A stretch of DNA of 64,000 nucleotides from Candidatus Levyibacteriota bacterium. Its GTDB lineage: Bacteria; Patescibacteria; Microgenomatia; Levybacterales; UBA12049. Of this stretch, positions 17,129 through 24,149 are shown one piece after another (position 1 is the stretch's first letter; each line of letters begins with the position of its first letter). The stretch lies in the NCBI GenBank assembly GCA_029260965.1, contig JAJDCG010000001.1, positions 310,001 through 374,000 on the forward strand, given 5' to 3'. A model generated the notes under the pieces. It saw only the letters and a program-made list of their open reading frames with translations. It was not told the origin of the DNA and searched no databases. The position numbers and the translations under genes are program-made.

Positions 17129-17476
17129 GTGAAGAAAATAGTTATTAGAAATATATTTGTCATATCTATAATTTTTCTTATTGTTTTTTTAGTTTCAGCA
17201 AATGAAGAGTATATCAGAAGGAAAGCTATTTCTCTTCTGGGAGATGGTACTTCTCAGGTAAGGGGTGCTAGCACAGAGAAGGGGGAAGAGGTATCAGGAA
17301 AGATCAGCTCAGATATTGGCGACCAAATGAGCTTAATAAAAGATGATTTGCTTGACATAAGAATAGGGGACATTATGGATGGTTTGTCTCGTGCTAGAAA
17401 AATTTCTCATGACCTTAGTCAAGTAAGTATTTATATTCGAGATAAAGTTGATGGTGTGTTACAATCTGATAAATAA
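17129..17476 (+). CDS. Small membrane-anchored protein of unknown function
   Basis: I do not recognise a family. From the GTG used here it is 115 residues: a K-K start, one hydrophobic segment (about 5-22) that could be a signal anchor, then a polar, charged extracytoplasmic part with many Asp, Ser and Ile in a helix-like pattern. An ATG 42 bases further upstream (17087) would put the start inside the promoter region and break the anchor's usual place at the N terminus, so GTG is preferred. It ends three bases before prfB and may share a transcript with it. Confidence 0.6.
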   Translation: MKKIVIRNIFVISIIFLIVFLVSANEEYIRRKAISLLGDGTSQVRGASTEKGEEVSGKISSDIGDQMSLIKDDLLDIRIGDIMDGLSRARKISHDLSQVSIYIRDKVDGVLQSDK

Positions 17477-17479
17477 TTT

Positions 17480-18481
17480 ATGGATGATTTAAAAACTAGA
17501 CTTAAAAAAATACTAGAAAGAATAGATCCTGATTCTCAAAAAGCAAAAATAAGAGAACTAACAGCAGAAAGTATGAAGCCGGATTTTTGGCAGGATCACC
17601 AGAAAGCTGCAAAAAAGATGAAAGAGCTGTCTGATTTACAAAATGAGGTAGACGAGGCGGAGAAGTTGTTTGTTTTTGTTGAGGAAGGAAATGAAAAAGA
17701 AGCAGAAAAGCTGTTAAAAAAAATGGAGACTATATTATTCTTTTCAGGGGAGCACGATAGTGCAAATGCAATAGTTGGAATCCACTCAGGGCAGGGTGGG
17801 ACAGAGGCAATGGATTGGGCTGAGATGCTTTTTCGTATGTATACGAGATATTTTGAGAAAAAGGGCTGGAGCTATGAAATACTTGATCAGACAACAGGTG
17901 AAGAAGCTGGAATAAAAAGCATAACAATTGCAATTAGTGGGAAATATGCTTATGGTTATCTCAAGCATGAGGCAGGCGCGCATCGATTGGTGCGTCAGTC
18001 ACCGTTTAATGCTGATAAATTGCGTCAAACATCATTTGCATTAGTTGAGGTAATGCCTGAAGTTGAGGATGCAAAAATTGAGCTCAGAGATGATGATATC
18101 GAATTCGAAGCTTTTAGATCTGGTGGTCATGGGGGTCAAAATGTAAATAAGGTTTCGACCGCAGTGCGCTTGAAGCACAAGCCAACCGGAATTGCAGTTG
18201 CGGCATCGGTTGAAAGATCGCAAATTCAGAATAGGGAATTTGCCATGAAGTTGCTTCGCGCAAAATTGTGGGCAATTGAGGAAGAAAAGCAAAAGAAAAA
18301 GGAGGCTGAGCTAAAAGGTGGATACAAAACCCCAGGTTGGGGAAATCAGATCCGCTCATACGTATTGCATCCATACAAAATGGTTAAGGACCTCAGGACT
18401 CAAGTTGAAACAGGAAACACCGACGCAGTGCTTGATGGGGATTTGGATATGTTTATTGAAGAAGAACTGAGGAGTTTATAA
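17480..18481 (+). CDS. prfB: Peptide chain release factor 2
   Basis: Terminates translation at UGA and UAA. The 333 residues include the codon-reading S-P-F tripeptide (174-176) and the G-G-Q peptidyl-hydrolysis motif (218-220) in G-G-H-G-G-Q-N-V-N-K. The N terminus is short and continuous: the in-frame UGA with CUU shift site that autoregulates many prfB genes is absent, so no programmed frameshift is needed. Its presence argues against UGA recoding of the kind known in Gracilibacteria and Absconditabacteria. It overlaps the convergent acetyltransferase by 6 bases. Confidence 0.96.
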   Translation: MDDLKTRLKKILERIDPDSQKAKIRELTAESMKPDFWQDHQKAAKKMKELSDLQNEVDEAEKLFVFVEEGNEKEAEKLLKKMETILFFSGEHDSANAIVGIHSGQGGTEAMDWAEMLFRMYTRYFEKKGWSYEILDQTTGEEAGIKSITIAISGKYAYGYLKHEAGAHRLVRQSPFNADKLRQTSFALVEVMPEVEDAKIELRDDDIEFEAFRSGGHGGQNVNKVSTAVRLKHKPTGIAVAASVERSQIQNREFAMKLLRAKLWAIEEEKQKKKEAELKGGYKTPGWGNQIRSYVLHPYKMVKDLRTQVETGNTDAVLDGDLDMFIEEELRSL

Positions 18482-18901
18482 ATCTTTGGTGAAGTAATAG
18501 CCTCTTTTTACATAATCAAGATTTTTATAAAAGATGTGGGCTATTTTATGATCTTTGCCTGATTGAATAAAGATGCCTTTGCAATTTAGTTCTTTTGTCT
18601 TCTTTTCAATTTTTTTAATTAGAGCTTTACCTATTCCGTGTTTTCTGTATTCTTCTAACACAAAAAGCTCATCTAGTTCGGCAATTGATTTGGAATATCT
18701 CACAACATTTCTAACTGATAAAGTTGCAAAACCAATCAGTTTTTCTTTGTCTGTTGCGACATAAATATAGCTATTAGAGTTTTTTAAAACAATTTTGAAA
18801 GAGTCGCTATCAGGTTTTAAAAATCTATCATCTCCAACAAAAAGCGTAAATAGCTTCATTAGTTCTTTATAATCTGTTAATTTTACAGGTCTAATATCCA
18901 T
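18476..18901 (-). CDS. GNAT-family N-acetyltransferase
   Basis: Acetyl-CoA-dependent acetyltransferase of unknown substrate, 141 residues. The family core is clear: beta4 L-D-E-L-F-V, then the acetyl-CoA loop E-Y-R-K-H-G-I-G-K-A-L (about 89-99), followed by beta5 and the G-Y-Y-F C-terminal strand. No membrane segment or second domain is present. It has its own extended -10 just upstream and a start codon exactly 6 bases after it, so it is probably transcribed separately from the CofE-like gene before it. Confidence 0.85.
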   Translation of the reverse strand: MDIRPVKLTDYKELMKLFTLFVGDDRFLKPDSDSFKIVLKNSNSYIYVATDKEKLIGFATLSVRNVVRYSKSIAELDELFVLEEYRKHGIGKALIKKIEKKTKELNCKGIFIQSGKDHKIAHIFYKNLDYVKRGYYFTKDL

Positions 18902-18907
18902 AATTTT

Positions 18908-18916
18908 ATTATATCA
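18908..18916 (-). promoter_or_regulatory. Extended -10, leaderless-type promoter of the acetyltransferase
   Basis: TGA-TATAAT on the minus strand, ending exactly 6 bases before the ATG at 18901, so the predicted +1 is the A of the start codon. No Shine-Dalgarno sequence is present. Confidence 0.65.
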
Positions 18917-18917
18917 A

Positions 18918-19673
18918 TTATTTTCCGCCTCCGCCTTTTTGCCATTTGACTGCTGTCAGGAATTTGCCGTAGAGATCCTTTTCCATGGGCCAGATTACAG
19001 CATCTAGTTCTTTTTTGTTTGGGACTCTATCTTGAAATTTTACAAACGACAGGTCTGTGAAGACAGAGAGTGGGGTTTGTTCTTGAGCTTCCCCCATGGC
19101 AAGCGCTGCTGCAGTTGCCAGTGAGTCAATGACATTTACTTTTATCCACTCAATATTGCGACCAAAAATATCTTTTTCACCGACATGGTTCTTGACTGCT
19201 TCAAATCCACACCAACTCATACCAAAACCTAGAGTTCCAGTTCGTCCTGGATTGAACCTGCTGTCAGTTATAATTATTCCCAGATTTTTTAGTTTATGTT
19301 TATTTTTTAGATATTCCCAGATATCGTTTGTTTTTTTCTGGAGATTTCGCGGCCAGAGAATATAATTCCCATCAGCGTTTGATTCATCAATTCCTGCGGT
19401 AAAAACTATGTGTCCGTTTTTGCGAGTTAAAAATACTTTTCCATACGGTGTTGGGACTGGCGCCTCTACGTATGAATCAGCTTCTTTCTTGATAAGTTCG
19501 TCTTTATCGGAGACATCTTTAACAGGGATTACATCTTTCTGGGTTATGCTTATGATTTTGGATGTGATTGCAACGATTGATTTATCTTTGAGATTTGGTA
19601 AATACTTATCGAGGATTTTATAAATATTATCTCTAGTTTTTATTTTGTGGGTTTTGTATGATTTGACAATCAT
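18918..19673 (-). CDS. CofE-like gamma-glutamyl ligase (putative folate/F420-type)
   Basis: The 251 residues resemble the F420-0:gamma-glutamyl ligase domain. An opening I-V-A-I-T-S-K-I-I-S is followed by E-A-D-S-Y-V-E, T-A-G-I-D-E-S-N near 93-100 and I-I-I-T-D-S-R near 134, all typical of that fold. In this radiation such proteins are usually described as folate-metabolism gamma-glutamate ligases, since F420 genes are lacking; polyglutamylation of a folate is therefore the likelier job. It begins 6 bases after the ECF-like membrane gene and is probably co-transcribed with it. The C terminus ends in a Gly-rich tail. The exact substrate cannot be read from sequence. Confidence 0.75.
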   Translation of the reverse strand: MIVKSYKTHKIKTRDNIYKILDKYLPNLKDKSIVAITSKIISITQKDVIPVKDVSDKDELIKKEADSYVEAPVPTPYGKVFLTRKNGHIVFTAGIDESNADGNYILWPRNLQKKTNDIWEYLKNKHKLKNLGIIITDSRFNPGRTGTLGFGMSWCGFEAVKNHVGEKDIFGRNIEWIKVNVIDSLATAAALAMGEAQEQTPLSVFTDLSFVKFQDRVPNKKELDAVIWPMEKDLYGKFLTAVKWQKGGGGK

Positions 19674-19679
19674 GAAATT

Positions 19680-20372
19680 CTAAGCGTAGTGGGGGTTTAT
19701 TGATTTGACTGCAGGGAGAATTTTTTTATCAGCCAGATATTTAAGCATTGCTTTCATAGCAACATATGTAAGTGCAATTCCTGCAGCGAAAACAAGCCTT
19801 TCTGTTATTACAACAGGGATAAGTCCTTTCCAGACCTCAGCTGGTAGATTAAATGCCCAGATCCAGGCAGCTCCTCCAACTGCATGCTGTGTAAATGTAG
19901 CACCAAGTGCTCTCATATAAAGATTTTTCCTAAAGAAATAAGCAATAAATGGAATTGTCCAGAAAAGAGTAAAGTAAGGAACAGTTCTTCCGATTGGATG
20001 GGCTACAAATGCGATTATTGCAATAAGGGTTACAATGAGTGCAAGTTTTGAATTATTTGTTTTTGTTTTTTCTGACTTTTTGTTTTGAGTTAGCACAGCA
20101 AAGTAATAAGTTGCAAAAAGAACAGGGAAAAGTCTGATGATTGATCCAAGCTCAATTGGGGTTTGTTTGATTATAACGTTAGTTACTTCAACTCCAAGAA
20201 CTGTCAGTATTCCAAAAAGTGGCCCAAGGAATGCACCAGCAATTGGAGCAAAGAAGTCAAAAAGAGTAAATGATACATTGCCACCACCAATCAGCTGAGT
20301 AAAAGGCATATTTAGTCCAGCTAGTCCGAGGATAAAAAAGATACCGATGAATTTTAGCTTGTTGCTTGTCAC
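19680..20372 (-). CDS. Multi-spanning membrane protein, possible ECF transporter S component
   Basis: About six hydrophobic segments in 230 residues. The F-F-A-P-I-A-G-A-F-L-G-P-L-F-G segment near 40-55 is like substrate-binding S components of energy-coupling vitamin transporters. No energising EcfA or EcfT gene is in the window. A longer reading from a TTG at 20408 is possible, but that TTG is the first codon of a TTGACA -35 box. The GTG at 20372 lies 7 bases after the matching -10 and is the better start. Sitting directly before a folate-type ligase suggests vitamin (possibly folate) uptake; that is inference. Confidence 0.55.
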   Translation of the reverse strand: MTSNKLKFIGIFFILGLAGLNMPFTQLIGGGNVSFTLFDFFAPIAGAFLGPLFGILTVLGVEVTNVIIKQTPIELGSIIRLFPVLFATYYFAVLTQNKKSEKTKTNNSKLALIVTLIAIIAFVAHPIGRTVPYFTLFWTIPFIAYFFRKNLYMRALGATFTQHAVGGAAWIWAFNLPAEVWKGLIPVVITERLVFAAGIALTYVAMKAMLKYLADKKILPAVKSINPHYA

Positions 20373-20379
20373 GAGGATT

Positions 20380-20408
20380 ACTTTAATATAAATATTTTCT
20401 CTTGTCAA
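20380..20408 (-). promoter_or_regulatory. Promoter of the ECF-like / CofE-like gene pair
   Basis: TTGACA (20408-20403), 17-base spacer, TAAAGT (20385-20380) on the minus strand. The GTG at 20372 follows after 7 bases, so the mRNA should be leaderless or nearly so. Confidence 0.6.
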
Positions 20409-20420
20409 GGGAGAGGGTGG

Positions 20421-20825
20421 TTATTGGTTTTGTTTTTGCTGGTTAATTTTTTTCTGATCTTCAAAAAATTTTACCAACTCAGCTATTATGTCTGTTGCTT
20501 CCATTTGAGCTTTGATGAAGAATCCATCAGCACCTAGGCCGAAGCATTCCTTGATGATGTTGTCCTGTCCCAGATTGGTGAGAAGAAAGATAGGAGTCTT
20601 GATTGCAGGAGATCCAGGAGCTCGAAGAATTTTTAGCACCTCAATACCGTTCATTTTGGGCATCATTATATCGAGTAGGATAACATCGTATATATTTGAT
20701 TTTGCCATATTAACACCTGCTTCTCCATCTTTTGCTAGAGTAATTTCATATCCAGCATTAGAGAATACTCTGTGATAGATATCCTGTATGTAGTGATCGT
20801 CTTCAACTAATAAGATTTTTTTCAT
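20421..20825 (-). CDS. Receiver-only response regulator
   Basis: CheY-like protein of 134 residues with no output domain. The phosphoacceptor is Asp52 in L-L-D-I-M-M-P. The acidic pair is in V-E-D-D near the N terminus, the switch Thr is T83 and the conserved Lys is K105. A Gln/Lys-rich tail of about 15 residues follows. It lies directly downstream of the histidine kinase gene but has its own TTGACA promoter. Lacking a DNA-binding part, it probably acts by protein contact or passes phosphate on. Confidence 0.92.
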   Translation of the reverse strand: MKKILLVEDDHYIQDIYHRVFSNAGYEITLAKDGEAGVNMAKSNIYDVILLDIMMPKMNGIEVLKILRAPGSPAIKTPIFLLTNLGQDNIIKECFGLGADGFFIKAQMEATDIIAELVKFFEDQKKINQQKQNQ

Positions 20826-20834
20826 ATATTTATT

Positions 20835-20863
20835 ATTTCAACACAGGCTTTACGTTTTGTCAA
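20835..20863 (-). promoter_or_regulatory. Promoter of the response regulator
   Basis: TTGACA (20863-20858), 17-base spacer and TGAAAT (20840-20835) on the minus strand, 9 bases before the ATG at 20825. No Shine-Dalgarno sequence lies between. Confidence 0.6.
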
Positions 20864-20903
20864 TTTGTTATTTGGTTGATTCAGCTCTAAATTATTGTGT
20901 TAT

Positions 20904-23222
20904 TTAGCTAGTATTTTTTTTGTTTCGATCTGGGTTTACAAAAAATCCCTTGCTGGAAACGGTAGTTTTACTAGATGTTTTGAAATTGTCAATGTCTTTT
21001 TGCGAAGCGATAGGTAGTTTAAAAAAGAATGTAGAGCCTTTTCCTACTGTGCTTTCTACCCAGATTTTTCCATCATGGAGATCCAATATAGACTTGGTTA
21101 TAAAAAGCCCCAGACCTGTTCCCTTTGATCCCTGCTCAAGCTTACCTCCGACGCGGAAGAATTTGCTAAATAGTCTGGATATTGCAGCCTCTGGTATTCC
21201 TTCTCCATTATCTGATATTTTTGTCAAGATAAAGTTGTCCTGTTTTTCTACTGAGATAGAAATTTTCCCCTCAGGAGGTGAATAGTTGATGGCATTTGCT
21301 ACAAGATTAGTAAATACTTCTATGATTCTAAATTTGTCCAGCAGTACAAGTGGTAAATCTTCTTTTGGTTTCACTAGGGTGATTATTTGTTTTTTCGTTT
21401 TTGCTACTTGTTCCAGGTCTTTGATGGCGATTTCTGCTAGTTCAAGCAGATTGTAGGGTCTTTTGTCCAGTTGGAGTGTGCCTTTTTCTATTCGTGATGC
21501 ATTGAGAAGGTTGTCTACCAGGTTGCTGAGATTGGAGGAGCTGTTGATTATTCTAAGCATAAATTCCTTTTGTTCTTCAGTAGCATTTTCCCAGATCTCG
21601 TCTTTGAGCATCTTAGAATATCCTCTCATGGCAGTAATTGGAGTTCTGAGTTCATGGGCAGCCATAGAAACAAAATCAATTTTCATATTTTCTAATTCTT
21701 GTTCCTTTGATATGTCAAAAAATGTGATGATATATCGTATGTCTGAAATAATTTCAGGTTTTATAGCAATAAAAATTGCCTGAATTGTTTTATTTTTTTT
21801 ACTTGCTGTATTAAAGCTTAGGGTTTTTGATATAAGTCCAGATTTTGCGTTTGAACAAAGTTCTCGAATGTTAACATCTAAATCTTTTTCCTGAAATCTT
21901 AAAGTATCTTCAATATTGTGATTGATAATAGATGAGGTTTTTATTTCTAAAATTTCTGAAGAAGCGTTATTCTGTAGGAGTATTTTTAAATTCTTATCTA
22001 AGGCTATTACACCATCAGCAATGTTGCCAAGAATAGTAGAGAGGGTATCTTTTTCAGCAATTAAAGAATTCCTATCCTGTTTTAGTTTTTGTGCCATTTC
22101 GTGATAGTAGGATGCTAGTCTTTCTAGCTCATCACCTGTATTAATAGAAAAATCATAGTCGAAATCTCCTTTTCCAATCTGCACAGTTCCTTTTACGAGC
22201 TCCTTAATGGGAGATACGAGTCTTTGTGAGAATAAAAAGCTAAGTAGAAAGGCAAAAGAAAGTGGAAGGGAAAACAAGATGATAGCTTGTCTTTGAATTC
22301 TGGATATGTCCGATGAAATGTCACTAATTGGTTGTTCTGCGACAATTGACCAATCGGTTTTGTTAATTTGAGAAAGAGTAGTTAGCACATCGGTTCCATC
22401 AGTATTGGTTGACGCATAGGGATCAATTACAGCATCTTTTAGAAGTTCTTTAGATAGTATATCTTTTATTTTTTTGTCTGATTGATTGTTGTTATTTTTG
22501 CCAATTTTTGAACCATCTGGATGAGCTATTATCTTGCGGTCTCTGTCAATCATATACACATAACCATTTTGTCCAATACTTAGGGAGGTCGCATCATTTC
22601 CGAAACGACTAAGATCTATTTCACCAACAACTACACCGTAGATTTCTCCTGGACTACGTTGGGTAATTTGAAAGCTGGAGAAGGTCAGAAGTGAGCTAGA
22701 TCGCTCCGGGAAAACGACGGGCACAGCGATTGTAATTTTTGGTTTATTATTTTTATGAAACATAACATCGCTGATATACTCGTTGCCGTAGCGAAATGTA
22801 GTAATTTTAAATTCTGGATTTTCTTTAATATTTTTAAGTTCATTTTTAGGATAAATTTTATTTCTTGAAACTTTGACAATCTCATTTCCAGAAGAATCAG
22901 CATAAGTAAGTGTTTCTATGTCTGGGTCCTGTTGTAGGAAGTTTAGCAAGTCTTCTTCTATCAAATTCTCATCCCCACTAAGTATTGCAGCATTTTGAGA
23001 ATGTGATAGAAAGCCCAGCAGTTTTGTATTTAGAAAATTTTCTACATTTCTTGCCGCTTCTTGTGTTACAACAATGATATTATTCTCTGAATTATTATAT
23101 GCAGATTTTTCAGCATTAAAATACCAGAATGCATTCGAGACCAGGAATGGAAAAATAACTATTAGAAGAGAAAAAATGAGAGTTTTTTCTCTTAGATTTA
23201 ATTTTGAGAGTGGTAATTTCAC
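20904..23222 (-). CDS. Membrane sensor histidine kinase (Cache-HAMP-PAS-HisKA-HATPase)
   Basis: 772-residue sensor kinase. Order: N-terminal membrane helix (about 14-34), a large extracytoplasmic sensing part of Cache type with G-Q-N-G-Y-V-Y-M-I-D near 240, a second helix near 320, and HAMP (about 335-390). A PAS-like part and HisKA follow, with His523 in A-A-H-E-L-R-T-P, then an HATPase part with the N box (A-N-A-I-N-Y-S-P), D-N-G-E-G-I-P and G-T-G-L-G-L-F. The start codon is GTG at 23222. The likely partner is the receiver protein encoded next. The signal is unknown; Cache domains commonly bind small metabolites. Confidence 0.93.
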   Translation of the reverse strand: MKLPLSKLNLREKTLIFSLLIVIFPFLVSNAFWYFNAEKSAYNNSENNIIVVTQEAARNVENFLNTKLLGFLSHSQNAAILSGDENLIEEDLLNFLQQDPDIETLTYADSSGNEIVKVSRNKIYPKNELKNIKENPEFKITTFRYGNEYISDVMFHKNNKPKITIAVPVVFPERSSSLLTFSSFQITQRSPGEIYGVVVGEIDLSRFGNDATSLSIGQNGYVYMIDRDRKIIAHPDGSKIGKNNNNQSDKKIKDILSKELLKDAVIDPYASTNTDGTDVLTTLSQINKTDWSIVAEQPISDISSDISRIQRQAIILFSLPLSFAFLLSFLFSQRLVSPIKELVKGTVQIGKGDFDYDFSINTGDELERLASYYHEMAQKLKQDRNSLIAEKDTLSTILGNIADGVIALDKNLKILLQNNASSEILEIKTSSIINHNIEDTLRFQEKDLDVNIRELCSNAKSGLISKTLSFNTASKKNKTIQAIFIAIKPEIISDIRYIITFFDISKEQELENMKIDFVSMAAHELRTPITAMRGYSKMLKDEIWENATEEQKEFMLRIINSSSNLSNLVDNLLNASRIEKGTLQLDKRPYNLLELAEIAIKDLEQVAKTKKQIITLVKPKEDLPLVLLDKFRIIEVFTNLVANAINYSPPEGKISISVEKQDNFILTKISDNGEGIPEAAISRLFSKFFRVGGKLEQGSKGTGLGLFITKSILDLHDGKIWVESTVGKGSTFFFKLPIASQKDIDNFKTSSKTTVSSKGFFVNPDRNKKNTS

Positions 23223-23258
23223 GCGATTACTCTTATCGTAGCATATGGTAGGTGGTGA

Positions 23259-23287
23259 TTGACAAGTATAAAAATACTTGTTATTAA
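23259..23287 (+). promoter_or_regulatory. Promoter with an internal dyad, upstream of the gene at 23340
   Basis: TTGACA (23259-23264), 17-base spacer and TATTAA (23282-23287) on the plus strand. An 18-base inverted repeat, C-A-A-G-T-A-T / A-T-A-C-T-T-G at 23263-23280, fills the space between the boxes and also overlaps a TTGTCA-like -35 facing the histidine kinase. That is a classical place for a repressor site serving both directions. Confidence 0.5.
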
Positions 23288-23339
23288 TATATTAACCTAT
23301 TGATTTGCATTCGTTCTGTTAGAGAGTAGGAGCAAAATT

Positions 23340-23951
23340 ATGAAAAATCACAAAAAGTCATCCATTTTTTCAATAATTTTAGTTATAACATTACTGGTTG
23401 TTTCATTTTTGCTCTATGTAAAGTCAAATGAAGTAAAGGAGCTTGAGAGACAAAATATTGCAGAGGCCACAATTCAGCTACCTAGAGATGCTATAAAACT
23501 TTCTGGATGTGTTCCATTTATGGGTGAACATTGGGCAGTGCCCGAGGATCTTCCTTTTGGTCCGACTTATTTGGTCAATAATAATCAGGTTATCGGAATT
23601 GAATATATGTTCAGGATGAATGAGATACCGGGTGAATTCTTGGCAAATGCTGATTCTGTGACTGCACAGCACCATTTGCAAGAAAATAATTTGGGGCTTT
23701 CTGACATAGTTGAGCATACTTTTACATTCCCATTGAGCAATCTGAAGTATAAATTTGCTGCACTAGACTGGTCAGCTCCCCATGCAGGTTTTGTGGAGCC
23801 TCATTTTGATATGCATTTTTACCTCATAGATAAAGAGGAAGCCAAAACAGTTTGTCCAGACTCAACTCTTCTCGATGTTCAGAGCCCAGAGTTGGAGCAG
23901 ATGCTTCAAGAAAATTCTGTTCCTTATATACCACTTCCACAAGACCAGTAA
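23340..23951 (+). CDS. Membrane-anchored conserved protein of unknown function
   Basis: 203 residues: a basic start, one hydrophobic signal anchor (about 9-27), then a soluble extracytoplasmic domain. The domain carries C-V-P-F-M-G-E-H-W and, later, W-S-A-P-H-A-G and H-F-D-M-H-F-Y. The clustered His, Asp and Cys residues look like a metal site. It weakly recalls DUF5602-type proteins, but I would not assign it. Unlike most neighbours it has a proper leader (about 45 bases) and a Shine-Dalgarno sequence, AGGAG, 7-8 bases before the ATG. It is divergent from the sensor kinase. Confidence 0.7.
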   Translation: MKNHKKSSIFSIILVITLLVVSFLLYVKSNEVKELERQNIAEATIQLPRDAIKLSGCVPFMGEHWAVPEDLPFGPTYLVNNNQVIGIEYMFRMNEIPGEFLANADSVTAQHHLQENNLGLSDIVEHTFTFPLSNLKYKFAALDWSAPHAGFVEPHFDMHFYLIDKEEAKTVCPDSTLLDVQSPELEQMLQENSVPYIPLPQDQ

Positions 23952-23956
23952 TGTTT

Positions 23957-24145
23957 TTATTGGATATTAGTTTTTTTCATTGAAAGATAAACATTTGTTG
24001 CATCAAAAAATTCCTCCAAGTGTCCTTTGTCAACTGAAACATGCACTATATTTGCCTCTGGTACATTTTCTCCATAAACAACCAGGTCAACATGTTTATT
24101 AAATTTTTTAGCACTATCAGCAGTAAATTTGTATTTTGTTTTCAT
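23957..24145 (-). CDS. Small protein downstream of secA, unknown function
   Basis: 62 residues from the ATG at 24145, which comes 4 bases after the secA stop; a longer reading to 24199 would overlap secA by 50 bases and is not preferred. It is mixed alpha/beta, with D-L-V-V-Y-G-E-N-V-P-E-A-N-I-V-H-V as a likely strand pair and no membrane segment or Cys. I recognise no family. Its position suggests co-transcription with secA. Confidence 0.5.
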   Translation of the reverse strand: MKTKYKFTADSAKKFNKHVDLVVYGENVPEANIVHVSVDKGHLEEFFDATNVYLSMKKTNIQ

Positions 24146-24149
24146 ATAT

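Noticed and set aside
17480..18481. Possible UGA recoding or a programmed frameshift in prfB
   Set aside because: prfB is complete in one frame with SPF and GGQ motifs, and several genes here end in TGA, so neither recoding nor the shift site is supported.
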